This document shows, one piece after another, positions 9,956 to 17,895 of a stretch of 64,000 nt of DNA. A program made the translations under genes and the position numbers. The DNA is from Tissierellales bacterium (GTDB taxonomy: Bacteria; Bacillota; Clostridia; Tissierellales; Tissierellaceae): assembly GCA_030146705.1 (NCBI GenBank), contig JASLBE010000007.1:57482-121481 (forward strand), in the 5' to 3' direction. The notes below the pieces were generated by a model, which was given only the letters and a program-made list of their open reading frames with translations, was not told the origin of the DNA and searched no databases. Position 1 is the stretch's first letter. Every line of letters starts with the position of its first letter.

Positions 9956-10594
9956 ATGAAATATTATGCAGTTAGAAAAGGCAGGCAACCTGGGATTTAT
10001 AAGACCTGGGAAGAATGTAAAGACCAGGTAATAGGTTTTAAGGGGGCAGAATATAAGAAGTTTAATAGCGAAGAAGAGGCAAAAAATTTCATAGGGCCTG
10101 GGGAAATTTCAATAAAGCCTACTGGAGGAAAGGCCTTAGAAGAACTAGGAGAACTAGAGGATAAAGAGATTAAAAGCTTAGGAGATAAAGAGGCTGTTGC
10201 CTATGTAGATGGGAGCTTTGACTTGGCTAGTTTTACCTATAGCTATGGGGTGGTTTATTTTAATAATAAGGAAAAAAGAAACTTTAGTGGAAGAGATGAT
10301 GATGAAGACCTAAGTTTAATGAGAAATGTTTCAGGAGAGTTAAAGGCTGCTATGGAGGCTATGAAGATAGCTGTTGAGGATGGTAGGGAGAAACTTTACC
10401 TCCATTACGATTATATGGGGATAGAAAAATGGGCTCTTGGCCACTGGAAGACTAATAAAAATGGGACTAAAAAATATAAGGAATTTTACGATGAAATAAG
10501 TAAAAGACTAGAGGTTGTTTTTGTAAAGGTCAGGGCCCATTCTGGGGTTAAATATAATGAAGAGGCTGATAAGTTGGCCAAGGATGCCCTATAA
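9956..10594 (+). CDS. rnhA: Ribonuclease HI with viroplasmin-type N-terminal domain
   Basis: A 212-residue protein. Residues 1-47 form the caulimovirus viroplasmin/RNase H1 N-terminal hybrid-binding domain (KYYAVRKGRxPGIY...W). Residues 80-212 are the nuclease, with catalytic D85 (VDGSF), E128 (GELKA), D152 (YDYMG), D205 and the flexible-loop H195 (RAHSG). It degrades RNA in RNA:DNA hybrids. A promoter-like pair lies at 9889-9894 (ATGAAA) and 9912-9917 (TATAAT) with 17-bp spacing, and AGGAGAG precedes the ATG. Monocistronic, ending at a shared palindrome. Confidence 0.92.
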   Translation: MKYYAVRKGRQPGIYKTWEECKDQVIGFKGAEYKKFNSEEEAKNFIGPGEISIKPTGGKALEELGELEDKEIKSLGDKEAVAYVDGSFDLASFTYSYGVVYFNNKEKRNFSGRDDDEDLSLMRNVSGELKAAMEAMKIAVEDGREKLYLHYDYMGIEKWALGHWKTNKNGTKKYKEFYDEISKRLEVVFVKVRAHSGVKYNEEADKLAKDAL

Positions 10595-10624
10595 AAAAAT
10601 ATAAGCCTAGGCTTATATTTTTTT
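10595..10624. terminator. Bidirectional terminator
   Basis: Palindrome with core ATATAAGCCTAGGCTTATAT flanked by A and T runs, between convergent rnhA and the dCMP deaminase gene (whose stop lies inside it). Same CCTAGG-centred design as the terminators at 751 and 7715. Confidence 0.85.
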
Positions 10625-11032
10625 ATAGTTAATATTATTTTTTTCCATTAGTTCAATAGCATAGTCATCAACCCTGTAGTCATTATGGTAGTAAATCTCT
10701 TTAATTCCTGCTTGAAGCAAGGACTTAGTACAGTTTAGGCAGGGGAAGTGTGTAACATAACACCTACTATCTTTAACAGAAATTCCCTCCTTGGCACAGT
10801 AAAGTAGGGCGTTCATTTCTGCGTGGATAGTTGCTATGCAGTGGCCATCTCTCATTGTGTGTCCAATATCATCACAATGGGGGTTGTTGGCCACTGACCC
10901 GTTGTAGCCTGTTGAAATTATCCTATTATCTTTATTAACAAGGACACAGCCAACCATAGCTCGGTCACAGGTTGACCTTGTTGCTACAATGTTGGTTATA
11001 TCCATAAAATATTCATTCCAAGATTTTCTCAT
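10613..11032 (-). CDS. dCMP deaminase family protein (ComEB-like)
   Basis: A 139-residue zinc deaminase. Zinc and catalytic residues H70 and E72 (HAEMNA) and C98 and C101 (PCLNC) are intact, and an extra HC-rich loop (PHCDDIGH...DGHC) matches the dCMP deaminase group that binds a second structural zinc. It converts dCMP to dUMP for thymidylate synthesis; the family includes B. subtilis ComEB. It is not next to comEA or comEC here. AGGGAGGGTC precedes the start on the minus strand. Confidence 0.9.
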   Translation of the reverse strand: MRKSWNEYFMDITNIVATRSTCDRAMVGCVLVNKDNRIISTGYNGSVANNPHCDDIGHTMRDGHCIATIHAEMNALLYCAKEGISVKDSRCYVTHFPCLNCTKSLLQAGIKEIYYHNDYRVDDYAIELMEKNNINYKKI

Positions 11033-11248
11033 AAGACCCTCCCTCTTAAATTATATTATAAGTATCTTATTTATCATAATAAGCTATAACAATTAAAACA
11101 TCAAGAATAAGAAATTGGAAAAGGCCTAGGCCAAGTTTTAAATTAAAGTAATTAATTTAAGTTTTATAAAATTGGGTATAAATATGAAAGAAATTATATG
11201 TAATATTATAATTAATAAGCATATTGAGTAAACATAAGGAGGAGAGTA

Positions 11249-11686
11249 ATGTTAAAAGATTTTAGGGATTTTGCTATGAAGGGAAACATTGTAGATATGG
11301 CCATAGGGGTCATTATAGGTGGTGCTTTTGGAAAAATTGTATCATCTTTGGTAAATGATATAATAATGCCTATATTTGGAATAGTTTTAGGAAAGGTTGA
11401 TTTTTCTAACCTATTTATTTCTCTAGATGGAGGAAGTTATAAAACTTTAGCAGAGGCAGCAAATGCTGGTGCAGCAACTTTAAACTATGGAATTTTTATC
11501 AATACAATAATAGAGTTTTTAATAATTTCTTTTTCAATATTTTTAGTAATTAAGAAGCTAGGAGAACTTAATAAAAAGGAAGAAATAGTAGAGGAAGCTA
11601 CAACTAAAGAATGTCCATATTGCTTTAGTGAATTAAATATAAATGCAACTAGGTGTCCACATTGTACTTCCCAACTAGATAAATAG
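11249..11686 (+). CDS. mscL: Large-conductance mechanosensitive channel with C-terminal zinc ribbon
   Basis: A 145-residue MscL. The N-terminal amphipathic helix (FRDFAMKGN) and TM1 ([20 protein letters not shown]) are typical; TM2 spans about 80-102. The usual C-terminal helical bundle is followed by CPYC...CPHC (C122, C125, C136, C139), a treble-clef or zinc-ribbon tail seen in clostridial MscL. The channel opens at high membrane tension to release solutes. It begins behind AAGGAGGAG and is followed after 12 bp by a patatin-like gene, so it heads a likely three-gene operon. Confidence 0.95.
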   Translation: MLKDFRDFAMKGNIVDMAIGVIIGGAFGKIVSSLVNDIIMPIFGIVLGKVDFSNLFISLDGGSYKTLAEAANAGAATLNYGIFINTIIEFLIISFSIFLVIKKLGELNKKEEIVEEATTKECPYCFSELNINATRCPHCTSQLDK

Positions 11687-11698
11687 GAGTTGGTAAAT

Positions 11699-12901
11699 AT
11701 GTATGGTCTTGTTTTAGAGGGTGGAGGAACTAGAGGAGCCTATCAAATAGGCGCCTATGAAGCCTTGGTAGATTTAGGACTAGGGATAGGTGGTATAGCA
11801 GGAACTTCTATTGGTGCCATAAATGGGGCCATGTTTGCCCAAGGGGACCTAGAACTTTCTAGGGAGCTTTGGGAAAACTTAGACCATTCTATGGTTATAA
11901 AAATGGAAGATGACTTAATAGATAAACTTTACAATTTAAAATTTGAAAAAGATGACATACTATACATGTTTGACAAGGTAAAAGAAGTATTAAAAGAAGG
12001 GGGACTAGATATTAGTCCTCTTAAATTTACCCTAGATAAGTATATAGATGAGGATAGGATAAGGTCCAGTGGCAAAGATTTTGGAGTTGTAACTTTTAAC
12101 CTATCTGATTTAAAGCCTAGGGAGTTGTTTTTAGAGGATATTCCCAGGGGAAGGCTAAAAGAATATATTTTGGCCAGTGCCTACCTCCCAGTTTTTAAAG
12201 GGGAAAGGCTAAATGGGTCCTACTATCTTGATGGGGCATTTTATGACAACCTACCCTTTGGAATGTTGGAAAAAAAGGGGTATGAAAAACTTATAATAGT
12301 TAGGATCCATGGAACTGGTGTTGTAAAAAAGCCAAGTGGAAATGGGGACTATATCCTTATTGAACCTAGGGAGGACTTGGGTCATAGCCTTGAATTTAAT
12401 AGGGATAGGGTCAAGTACAATATTAGGCTGGGCTACTATGACACTCTTAGGGTTTTTAAAAATCTTTTAGGCAAAAGATACTACATTGAAGATTTTCAAG
12501 GGGAAGAAGATTTTTTAAAAGTACTTTTAAGCCTAACTAATGAAGATATTTTTAGTCTAGGGGAAATTTTAAATATTAGTATTAAAAATCCTAGGCGGGG
12601 ACTTTTTGAGAATATAATTCCTAAAATAGCAGGCTACTTAGACCTAGATAGGTCTTCTGGCTATAGGGATATAGGCCTGGGACTTTTAGAAATAAAGGCA
12701 GAGGCCCTTGGGATTAATAGGTTTAGACTTTATAAATTTACTGAATTATTAGAATTAGTAGCCAACAAGGACCTGGACTTGTCCTTGAAAAAAGACCAGG
12801 CTAGGGGAATCTTAGACAGGCTTAGGGAAAAGGTTGATCAAATAGGGCTTATAAATAAGGAAGAAGCACTAGTAAGAATTTCCAATATAGTATATAAATA
12901 G
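11699..12901 (+). CDS. Patatin-like phospholipase
   Basis: A 400-residue patatin-like lipid hydrolase. The oxyanion motif EGGGTRGAYQ (7-16), the nucleophile GTSIG (S37) and the catalytic Asp in LDGA (D178) are present. The family cleaves acyl groups from phospholipids or other esters, and bacterial cytoplasmic members are like RssA/YlbK. The ATG at 11699 is preferred over the TTG at 11690 because AGGAG (11685-11689) is 9 bases from the ATG and abuts the TTG. The region after about residue 200 is helical and less conserved. It is between mscL and a Nudix gene, suggesting a membrane-stress or lipid-turnover unit. Confidence 0.88.
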   Translation: MYGLVLEGGGTRGAYQIGAYEALVDLGLGIGGIAGTSIGAINGAMFAQGDLELSRELWENLDHSMVIKMEDDLIDKLYNLKFEKDDILYMFDKVKEVLKEGGLDISPLKFTLDKYIDEDRIRSSGKDFGVVTFNLSDLKPRELFLEDIPRGRLKEYILASAYLPVFKGERLNGSYYLDGAFYDNLPFGMLEKKGYEKLIIVRIHGTGVVKKPSGNGDYILIEPREDLGHSLEFNRDRVKYNIRLGYYDTLRVFKNLLGKRYYIEDFQGEEDFLKVLLSLTNEDIFSLGEILNISIKNPRRGLFENIIPKIAGYLDLDRSSGYRDIGLGLLEIKAEALGINRFRLYKFTELLELVANKDLDLSLKKDQARGILDRLREKVDQIGLINKEEALVRISNIVYK

Positions 12902-12916
12902 TTAGGAGATGGAAAG

Positions 12917-13531
12917 ATGGGACTAGATGAAATAATAGGGAAACTAGGGTCTAGGGTAAGTAAACCAATTGGGGTTGAAAGGGAATTTTCAGTTTTAATC
13001 CCCCTAGTCTATGTAGATGGAGACCTCCATATTTTATATGAACTTAGGTCTAAGGATATTAGCAGGCAGCCTAGGGAGATTTCTTTTCCTGGTGGGGCAG
13101 TTGAACCAGGGGAAAGTTTTAAGGAGGCAGCCATTAGGGAAACAATGGAAGAGTTAAATATAGCCAGGAAAAAGATAGAGATTATATCTCCTATGGACTA
13201 CCTAGTTTCTTCTGCTGGTATGAGAATAAGCTGTTATTTAGGATATTTAAAGGACTTAGATGTTAGTAAGATAAGGCCAAATATTGGTGAAGTTGACCAT
13301 ATATTTACTGTTCCTTTAGATTTTTTCCTAGAAAATGAGCCGGATATATATTCTGTTAACTTTAAAAGAAATATGGCTGCAGATTTTCCTTACAACCTAA
13401 TTCCCAATGGAAAGGATTATAAGTGGTATGATAGCAAGGATGAGATCTACTTTTACAGGTATAAGGATTATAATATTTGGGGTTTTACAGCCAAGATGAC
13501 AAAAAATTTTATAGATATAATAAAAAAATAA
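12917..13531 (+). CDS. Nudix hydrolase, CoA pyrophosphatase-like
   Basis: A 204-residue Nudix protein. The Nudix box runs from G60 to I82 (G-x5-E-x7-REx2EE; E66, R74, E75, E78, E79), preceded by the ISFPGG stretch that resembles the CoA-diphosphatase (NudL/YeaB/YvcN) signature. The expected reaction is cleavage of CoA or a related nucleotide diphosphate; substrate preference is inferred only from the motif. AGGAGATGG precedes the ATG. It is 15 bp behind the patatin gene and closes the mscL operon. Confidence 0.82.
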   Translation: MGLDEIIGKLGSRVSKPIGVEREFSVLIPLVYVDGDLHILYELRSKDISRQPREISFPGGAVEPGESFKEAAIRETMEELNIARKKIEIISPMDYLVSSAGMRISCYLGYLKDLDVSKIRPNIGEVDHIFTVPLDFFLENEPDIYSVNFKRNMAADFPYNLIPNGKDYKWYDSKDEIYFYRYKDYNIWGFTAKMTKNFIDIIKK

Positions 13532-13556
13532 GCACTTCATATGAAGTGCTTATTTT
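13525..13556. terminator. Bidirectional terminator
   Basis: Perfect palindrome with core AAGCACTTCATATGAAGTGC (and outer AAAAT/ATTTT) between the convergent Nudix and MATE genes. Confidence 0.85.
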
Positions 13557-14931
13557 AATTTTCCTTAATTTCCTTAAAATGCTTAAAATCTAACTTTAAT
13601 AAAATTACAGTTAAGATAGTAGCAATAATATCTGAAATTGGTGCTGCCAACCAAATACCCGTAAGCCCTAGGTTAAATAATCTTGGAAGGATTAAAATCA
13701 TAGGTATTAGGATTAATACCTGCCTTGAAAGACTTAAAACCATAGCCTTAGTAGGTTTTCCAGTTGCTTGGAAGTAATTTGATCCAATTACTTGGACTCC
13801 AACAATCCCTATGGCTGCTAGGTAGATCCTAATTCCAGGAACACCTATTTCTGTAATCATCTTCATACTTTCCGGTTCATTTAAGAAAATCTTAAAAATT
13901 TGAATTGGGAAAAATTGAACTAAAAAGAAGCCAGTAAAGGTTATGGCAGAGGCTGCAATAGCAGCATATTTAAAGGTCTTGAGTACCCTATCATAGAGTT
14001 TGGCACCAAAGTTGTAACCCATTAGGGGTTGGGCACCTTGGTTTATACCAAAAACTGGCATAAGTATTACCATAGAAACACTTTGGATTACTGACATACT
14101 AGATATGGCCATATCTCCACCATAGCTATTTAAGGACTTATTAAATAAGACCATAACCAGGCTAGACGCTAGCTGCATACTAAAGGATGAAAAACCCATA
14201 GAAAAAATTTCCTTAATAGTAACAAGGCTCAAGCTTAGGTATTTTTTTCTTATCTTTAAAAGACTGTCTCCCTTAAGGAAGTAGTACATAACCCAAAAAG
14301 CAGACACAAACTGAGAAATAACAGTTGCAAGAGCTGCACCCTTTACCCCCATTTTAAAGACGAATATAAAGATTGGGTCACAAATAGTATTTATAATGGC
14401 CCCAATTAACATAGTCTTCATAGCAATTTTGGGATTACCCTCACTACGGATAAAGTTGTTCATACCAAAACCAATTATTTGAAATACAACCCCATAAATA
14501 ATAACCTTCATATAGTCAACTGCAAAAGGTAGGTTGGCTTCAGTGGCCCCGAACATAATAAGTAGAGGTTCTAAAAAGACAAAGCCCACTATACTTAGGA
14601 TAATTCCTACAATTAGTAAGAGTACAAAGGATGCAGTTAATATTTTATCTGCCTCATCCTTCTTGTTTTCTCCAAGCCTAATAGAAACTAAGGTGTTACC
14701 ACCAATACCAATAAGCATACCAAAGGCCATTACAATAGTACCTAGGGGAAGACCTACAAAGACTCCACCAATGGCAAGTTGTCCAACACCACGACCAATA
14801 AACATCCTATCAACTATATTATAAAGAGCATTTACTAGCATACCTACAATAGCTGGTATGGAAAACTCCAGTAGTAAGGATTTAATTGGCTCAACTCCCA
14901 GGCGTAGGGAACTATTTTCTTCATTATTCAT
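13555..14931 (-). CDS. MATE family multidrug/Na+ antiporter
   Basis: A 458-residue MATE transporter with 12 predicted helices in two related halves; the first half begins with the typical IPAIVGMLVNALYNIVDRMFIG stretch, the second with SSFSMQLASSLVMVLFN. It probably exports organic cations in exchange for Na+ or H+. The ATG at 14931 is preferred: GGGTGAT lies 5 bases upstream, whereas the in-frame GTG at 14943 falls inside that ribosome site. Monocistronic and divergent from the purine permease. Confidence 0.9.
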   Translation of the reverse strand: MNNEENSSLRLGVEPIKSLLLEFSIPAIVGMLVNALYNIVDRMFIGRGVGQLAIGGVFVGLPLGTIVMAFGMLIGIGGNTLVSIRLGENKKDEADKILTASFVLLLIVGIILSIVGFVFLEPLLIMFGATEANLPFAVDYMKVIIYGVVFQIIGFGMNNFIRSEGNPKIAMKTMLIGAIINTICDPIFIFVFKMGVKGAALATVISQFVSAFWVMYYFLKGDSLLKIRKKYLSLSLVTIKEIFSMGFSSFSMQLASSLVMVLFNKSLNSYGGDMAISSMSVIQSVSMVILMPVFGINQGAQPLMGYNFGAKLYDRVLKTFKYAAIAASAITFTGFFLVQFFPIQIFKIFLNEPESMKMITEIGVPGIRIYLAAIGIVGVQVIGSNYFQATGKPTKAMVLSLSRQVLILIPMILILPRLFNLGLTGIWLAAPISDIIATILTVILLKLDFKHFKEIKEN

Positions 14932-15052
14932 AAAATCACCCACTTTTAAATTTTCTAATTTCGTTTAAAGTCATAAAGGATATTATACCATACCTTCCCA
15001 GGAGGGGTAAAGTGAATTCACCGGGTTTTTAAAAAAACATTATAAATTGATG

Positions 15053-15080
15053 TTGAAAAAGGAATCTTTAATGATATAAT
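15053..15080 (+). promoter_or_regulatory. Sigma-A promoter of the NCS2 permease gene
   Basis: TTGAAA (15053-15058) and TATAAT (15075-15080) are spaced by 16 bp. A start near 15087 would give an 84-nt leader. The leader has a small hairpin around ACAT...ATGT (15099-15118) but not the conserved purine-riboswitch core. Confidence 0.75.
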
Positions 15081-15170
15081 ACCGAGTATAAAGTTAGAAC
15101 ATGGGGAAAATACTATGTTTGAATAGTCTTATGGCCAATGAGATAATAAAATTTAGGGGGAATTAAAGGA

Positions 15171-16481
15171 ATGGAAAAAGGTTTTCTAGAGAGGAAATTT
15201 AAGCTTGAAGAAAATGGAACAACAGCCAAGACAGAAATAATGGCAGGGATTACAACATTTATGACTATGGGTTATATACTTGCGGTTAATCCTGGTATTT
15301 TAGGAGATGCAGGAATGGATTGGGGCGGAGTATTTACAGCAACAGCCCTTTCAGCCTTTATAGCAACTATGCTAATGGGCCTGTATGCTAATTATCCTTT
15401 TGGACTTGGACCAGGTATGGGTCTTAATGCATTTTTCACCTATACAATTGTTATGACTATGGGTTATACGTGGCAGTTTGCTTTAACAGCAGTATTTTTA
15501 GAGGGTATAGTTTTTATTTTACTATCCTTTGTAGGCTTTAGGGAGGCGATTTTTAATGCCATACCTATGAATTTAAAAAAGGCAGTATCAGTTGGTATAG
15601 GCCTGTTTATATCACTTATAGGCTTTATTAACTCGGGTATAGTAGTCTCCAATGAAGCAACAGTTATAGCCCTTGGAAACTTAAAATCACCAGAGGTTGT
15701 ATTAACAATAGTTGGGCTAGTTATAATGGGGGTCCTACTGGCGAAAAATGTTAAGGGAGCTCTTTTAATAGGGATTCTTGCAACTACACTTATAGGTATA
15801 CCGCTGGGAATAACAAACCTACCAGCCCTAACTAAGCTAGTTCAGTTACCACCTAGTTTAAAGCCTGTGTTTTTACAGTTTGAGTGGTCAAATATAATAT
15901 CTGGAGATATGCTTATTATAGTATTTACATTTTTATTTGTAGATGTTTTTGATACAGTTGGAACCCTAATAGGTGTAGCATCTAAGGCTGATATGCTAGA
16001 TGAAAATGGCCAGCTACCAAGGGTAAAAGAAGCCCTATTTGCAGATGCTATAGGAACAGTGGCAGGGGCTTGTTTAGGAACTTCAACAGTTACAACTTTT
16101 GTAGAGTCTGCATCAGGAGTAGCAGATGGCGGAAGAACGGGCTTAACAGCAGTTAGTACAGCAATAATGTTTTTATTGGCCTTATTTTTATCACCTGTAT
16201 TTGGGATGATACCATCATCAGCAACAGCACCAGCCTTAATAATAGTAGGATCTTTTATGTTAAGTCCAATAAAGGATATAGACCTAGAGGACTATACTGA
16301 AGCAATACCAGCATTTTTAACTATAGTAATGATGCCATTTGCCTATAGTATAGCAGAGGGAATAGTATTTGGAATGATAGCTTATGTTGTTTTAAAACTA
16401 TTGACTGGTAGGGGGAAGGAAGTTACTCCAATAATGTATATTTTAGCTATCGCATTTGTTTTAAAAACAATATTTTTATAA
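15171..16481 (+). CDS. NCS2 family purine permease (AzgA/PbuG-like)
   Basis: A 436-residue transporter of the nucleobase-cation symporter 2 AzgA-like branch: N-terminal TAKTEIMAGITTFMTMGYIL, the NAFFTYTIV segment, FVDVFDTVGTL with its acidic residues, and CLGTSTVTTFVESASGVADGGRTG. These match guanine/hypoxanthine permeases such as PbuG/PbuO. It imports purine bases with protons or Na+, complementing hpt at 57 kb. The start is well placed; a ribosome site AAAGGA sits 3-8 bases upstream, preceded by AGGGGG. Monocistronic with its own promoter and terminator. Confidence 0.92.
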   Translation: MEKGFLERKFKLEENGTTAKTEIMAGITTFMTMGYILAVNPGILGDAGMDWGGVFTATALSAFIATMLMGLYANYPFGLGPGMGLNAFFTYTIVMTMGYTWQFALTAVFLEGIVFILLSFVGFREAIFNAIPMNLKKAVSVGIGLFISLIGFINSGIVVSNEATVIALGNLKSPEVVLTIVGLVIMGVLLAKNVKGALLIGILATTLIGIPLGITNLPALTKLVQLPPSLKPVFLQFEWSNIISGDMLIIVFTFLFVDVFDTVGTLIGVASKADMLDENGQLPRVKEALFADAIGTVAGACLGTSTVTTFVESASGVADGGRTGLTAVSTAIMFLLALFLSPVFGMIPSSATAPALIIVGSFMLSPIKDIDLEDYTEAIPAFLTIVMMPFAYSIAEGIVFGMIAYVVLKLLTGRGKEVTPIMYILAIAFVLKTIFL

Positions 16482-16509
16482 AAAGAACTTCTTTTGAAGT
16501 TCTTTTTTT
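16482..16509 (+). terminator. Terminator after NCS2 permease
   Basis: Stem AAAGAACTTC / GAAGTTCTTT with a TTTT loop and a run of seven T, directly after the stop codon. Confidence 0.9.
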
Positions 16510-16729
16510 ATGCTTAAAAGTAAAAAAACTTGTCAAGGGTAAAATAAGGGGAAAATAAAAAGACCTGGTAGGACTTAATATTTTAGAAAAATCGAAAGAT
16601 TATAAAGATAATAAATAGATTTTTAATTAGGCTTAAATAAAGTAATTAGAATATATAGGGGATATATGATACCCTTGGGTTAGGTTAGTTAGTAGGTCTT
16701 TAAGGACGAAAAATGACTGGAGGGGTTAG

Positions 16730-17290
16730 ATGAAATTAGATGTTAACTTTTATAAGGTAAGGGGAATCGTAAATAGGGAAGACTTAAGCTTGTATTATGA
16801 AATGCGAGATTTAAAAAATAGGGTAATAAGAGAAGTAGAGAGGGAAGAAAATAAGAAATTAGGTGGACTAAAGGGAAAGGAAGGCTTAAAACTTGCCAAT
16901 AAAATAGTTAGCAGGATAAATAGTAGGCTAACTAGGCCTGAGAGGAAGTTTTTAGCCAAGAAGAAAAACCTAATAGATAATGCCATCCTCATAGGCTACT
17001 TTAGGAAGCATTTTGATTTAAATACCTATATATTAGAAAACTTTGTAGACCTTGGTGACTATCCTGATGGTGATTTTAACAGGAAATACATAGTTCTTAA
17101 AAAAGATATGCTAGAAGAGTTATTAAATTTCTCAAGGTCCAAGATAGGAGAAATTGAACTAGCAAATAGGGGCCACCTAGATGGTAGGAGTAACTTAGAT
17201 GACTGGATTGAAACTGTAGAGTTTTTAGAGAGGGTTTTAAAGGAGGTAGACTTTTCCAAGGAGTCAGTCTTATATGATTCTTGGAGATGA
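16730..17290 (+). CDS. Hypothetical protein, 186 residues
   Basis: A hydrophilic, largely helical protein rich in Lys, Arg, Glu and Leu that I do not recognise. It has no signal peptide, membrane segment or cysteine, and no enzyme motif. The N-terminal third (about residues 16-65) is highly charged and basic, which could suit nucleic-acid binding; the C-terminal half is acidic-basic alternating helix. It is a single-gene unit: 248 bp of non-coding DNA precede it, GGAGGGG lies 6 bases before the ATG, and a strong palindromic terminator follows. Codon use (AGG, CTA-rich) is like its neighbours, so recent transfer is not indicated. Confidence 0.7.
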   Translation: MKLDVNFYKVRGIVNREDLSLYYEMRDLKNRVIREVEREENKKLGGLKGKEGLKLANKIVSRINSRLTRPERKFLAKKKNLIDNAILIGYFRKHFDLNTYILENFVDLGDYPDGDFNRKYIVLKKDMLEELLNFSRSKIGEIELANRGHLDGRSNLDDWIETVEFLERVLKEVDFSKESVLYDSWR

Positions 17291-17320
17291 AAAAACAAGC
17301 CACATTTGTGGCTTGTTTTT
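17291..17320. terminator. Bidirectional terminator
   Basis: Stem AAAAACAAGCCACA / TGTGGCTTGTTTTT with a TT loop, between the convergent hypothetical gene and the tetR-type gene. Confidence 0.9.
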
Positions 17321-17895
17321 TATTTTATTCCCTTAAAGACAATTTCCATTACCTCATCAATATTGGGACTTTCCTTTAGGTTAAAAATTTTTGAGCCATT
17401 GCTTAGGCCATAGACTATATTGATTAACATTAGACTAAGAGTTTCTTTATTTATATCCTTATTAATCTCATTATTTTCAATTCCAAATTCTACTAGGGAC
17501 TGAAAATAATCAAATAATCTTTTGTGGAAACTATTAATAAAAGGCTTTATTTCCTTAAAGCTTTCATCTAGGCCAAAGAACAGCCTCTCTAATAGGTCAG
17601 TATTTTTTTCAAGAAAGTCTAGGTTTGAGTTAAAAATAGCCTTTATTTTCCCCTCAAAACTATGGATATCTTGAGTTTTTTCCTTAATAGAGAGTATATA
17701 CCTGTTTAAAACTTCAATTATCATAGATTCAAAAATTTCCCTTTTGCTAGTAAAGTATTCATAGACTGTCCCCTTGCCTATACCAGCAAGGATAGCAATG
17801 TCTTCAACAGTTCCCTTATGGAAACCATCCTTGTCAAATATTTCAATTGCGGCATTAATAATGTCCATTCTTCTTTTTTCTTTTGAAGAAACCAT
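17320..17895 (-). CDS. TetR/AcrR family regulator of the RND operon
   Basis: A 191-residue TetR-family protein. The N-terminal helix-turn-helix is clear: AAIEIFDKDGFHKGTVEDIA followed by AGIGKGTVYEYFTSKREIF. The C-terminal ligand domain is variable, as usual. Its ATG overlaps the stop codon of the RND pump gene by one base (TAATG), so it is translationally coupled as the last gene of the efflux operon. The likely role is autoregulated repression of the operon through the inverted repeat at 22255-22270, with release by a pump substrate; this is an inference from position. Confidence 0.92.
   Translation of the reverse strand: MVSSKEKRRMDIINAAIEIFDKDGFHKGTVEDIAILAGIGKGTVYEYFTSKREIFESMIIEVLNRYILSIKEKTQDIHSFEGKIKAIFNSNLDFLEKNTDLLERLFFGLDESFKEIKPFINSFHKRLFDYFQSLVEFGIENNEINKDINKETLSLMLINIVYGLSNGSKIFNLKESPNIDEVMEIVFKGIK

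Noticed and set aside
11115..11135. GGCCTAGGCC palindrome before mscL
   Set aside because: Short, with no T tract or clear promoter relation; probably a remnant or chance.
15087..15170. Possible purine riboswitch in the leader of the NCS2 permease
   Set aside because: The conserved three-way junction core (TATAA..., GTCTCTACC-like and the P3 arm) is not present; only a small hairpin is visible.
16510..16729. Riboswitch or small RNA in the 220-bp gap before the unknown gene
   Set aside because: No known riboswitch core, terminator or strong promoter could be recognised; only AT-rich sequence.
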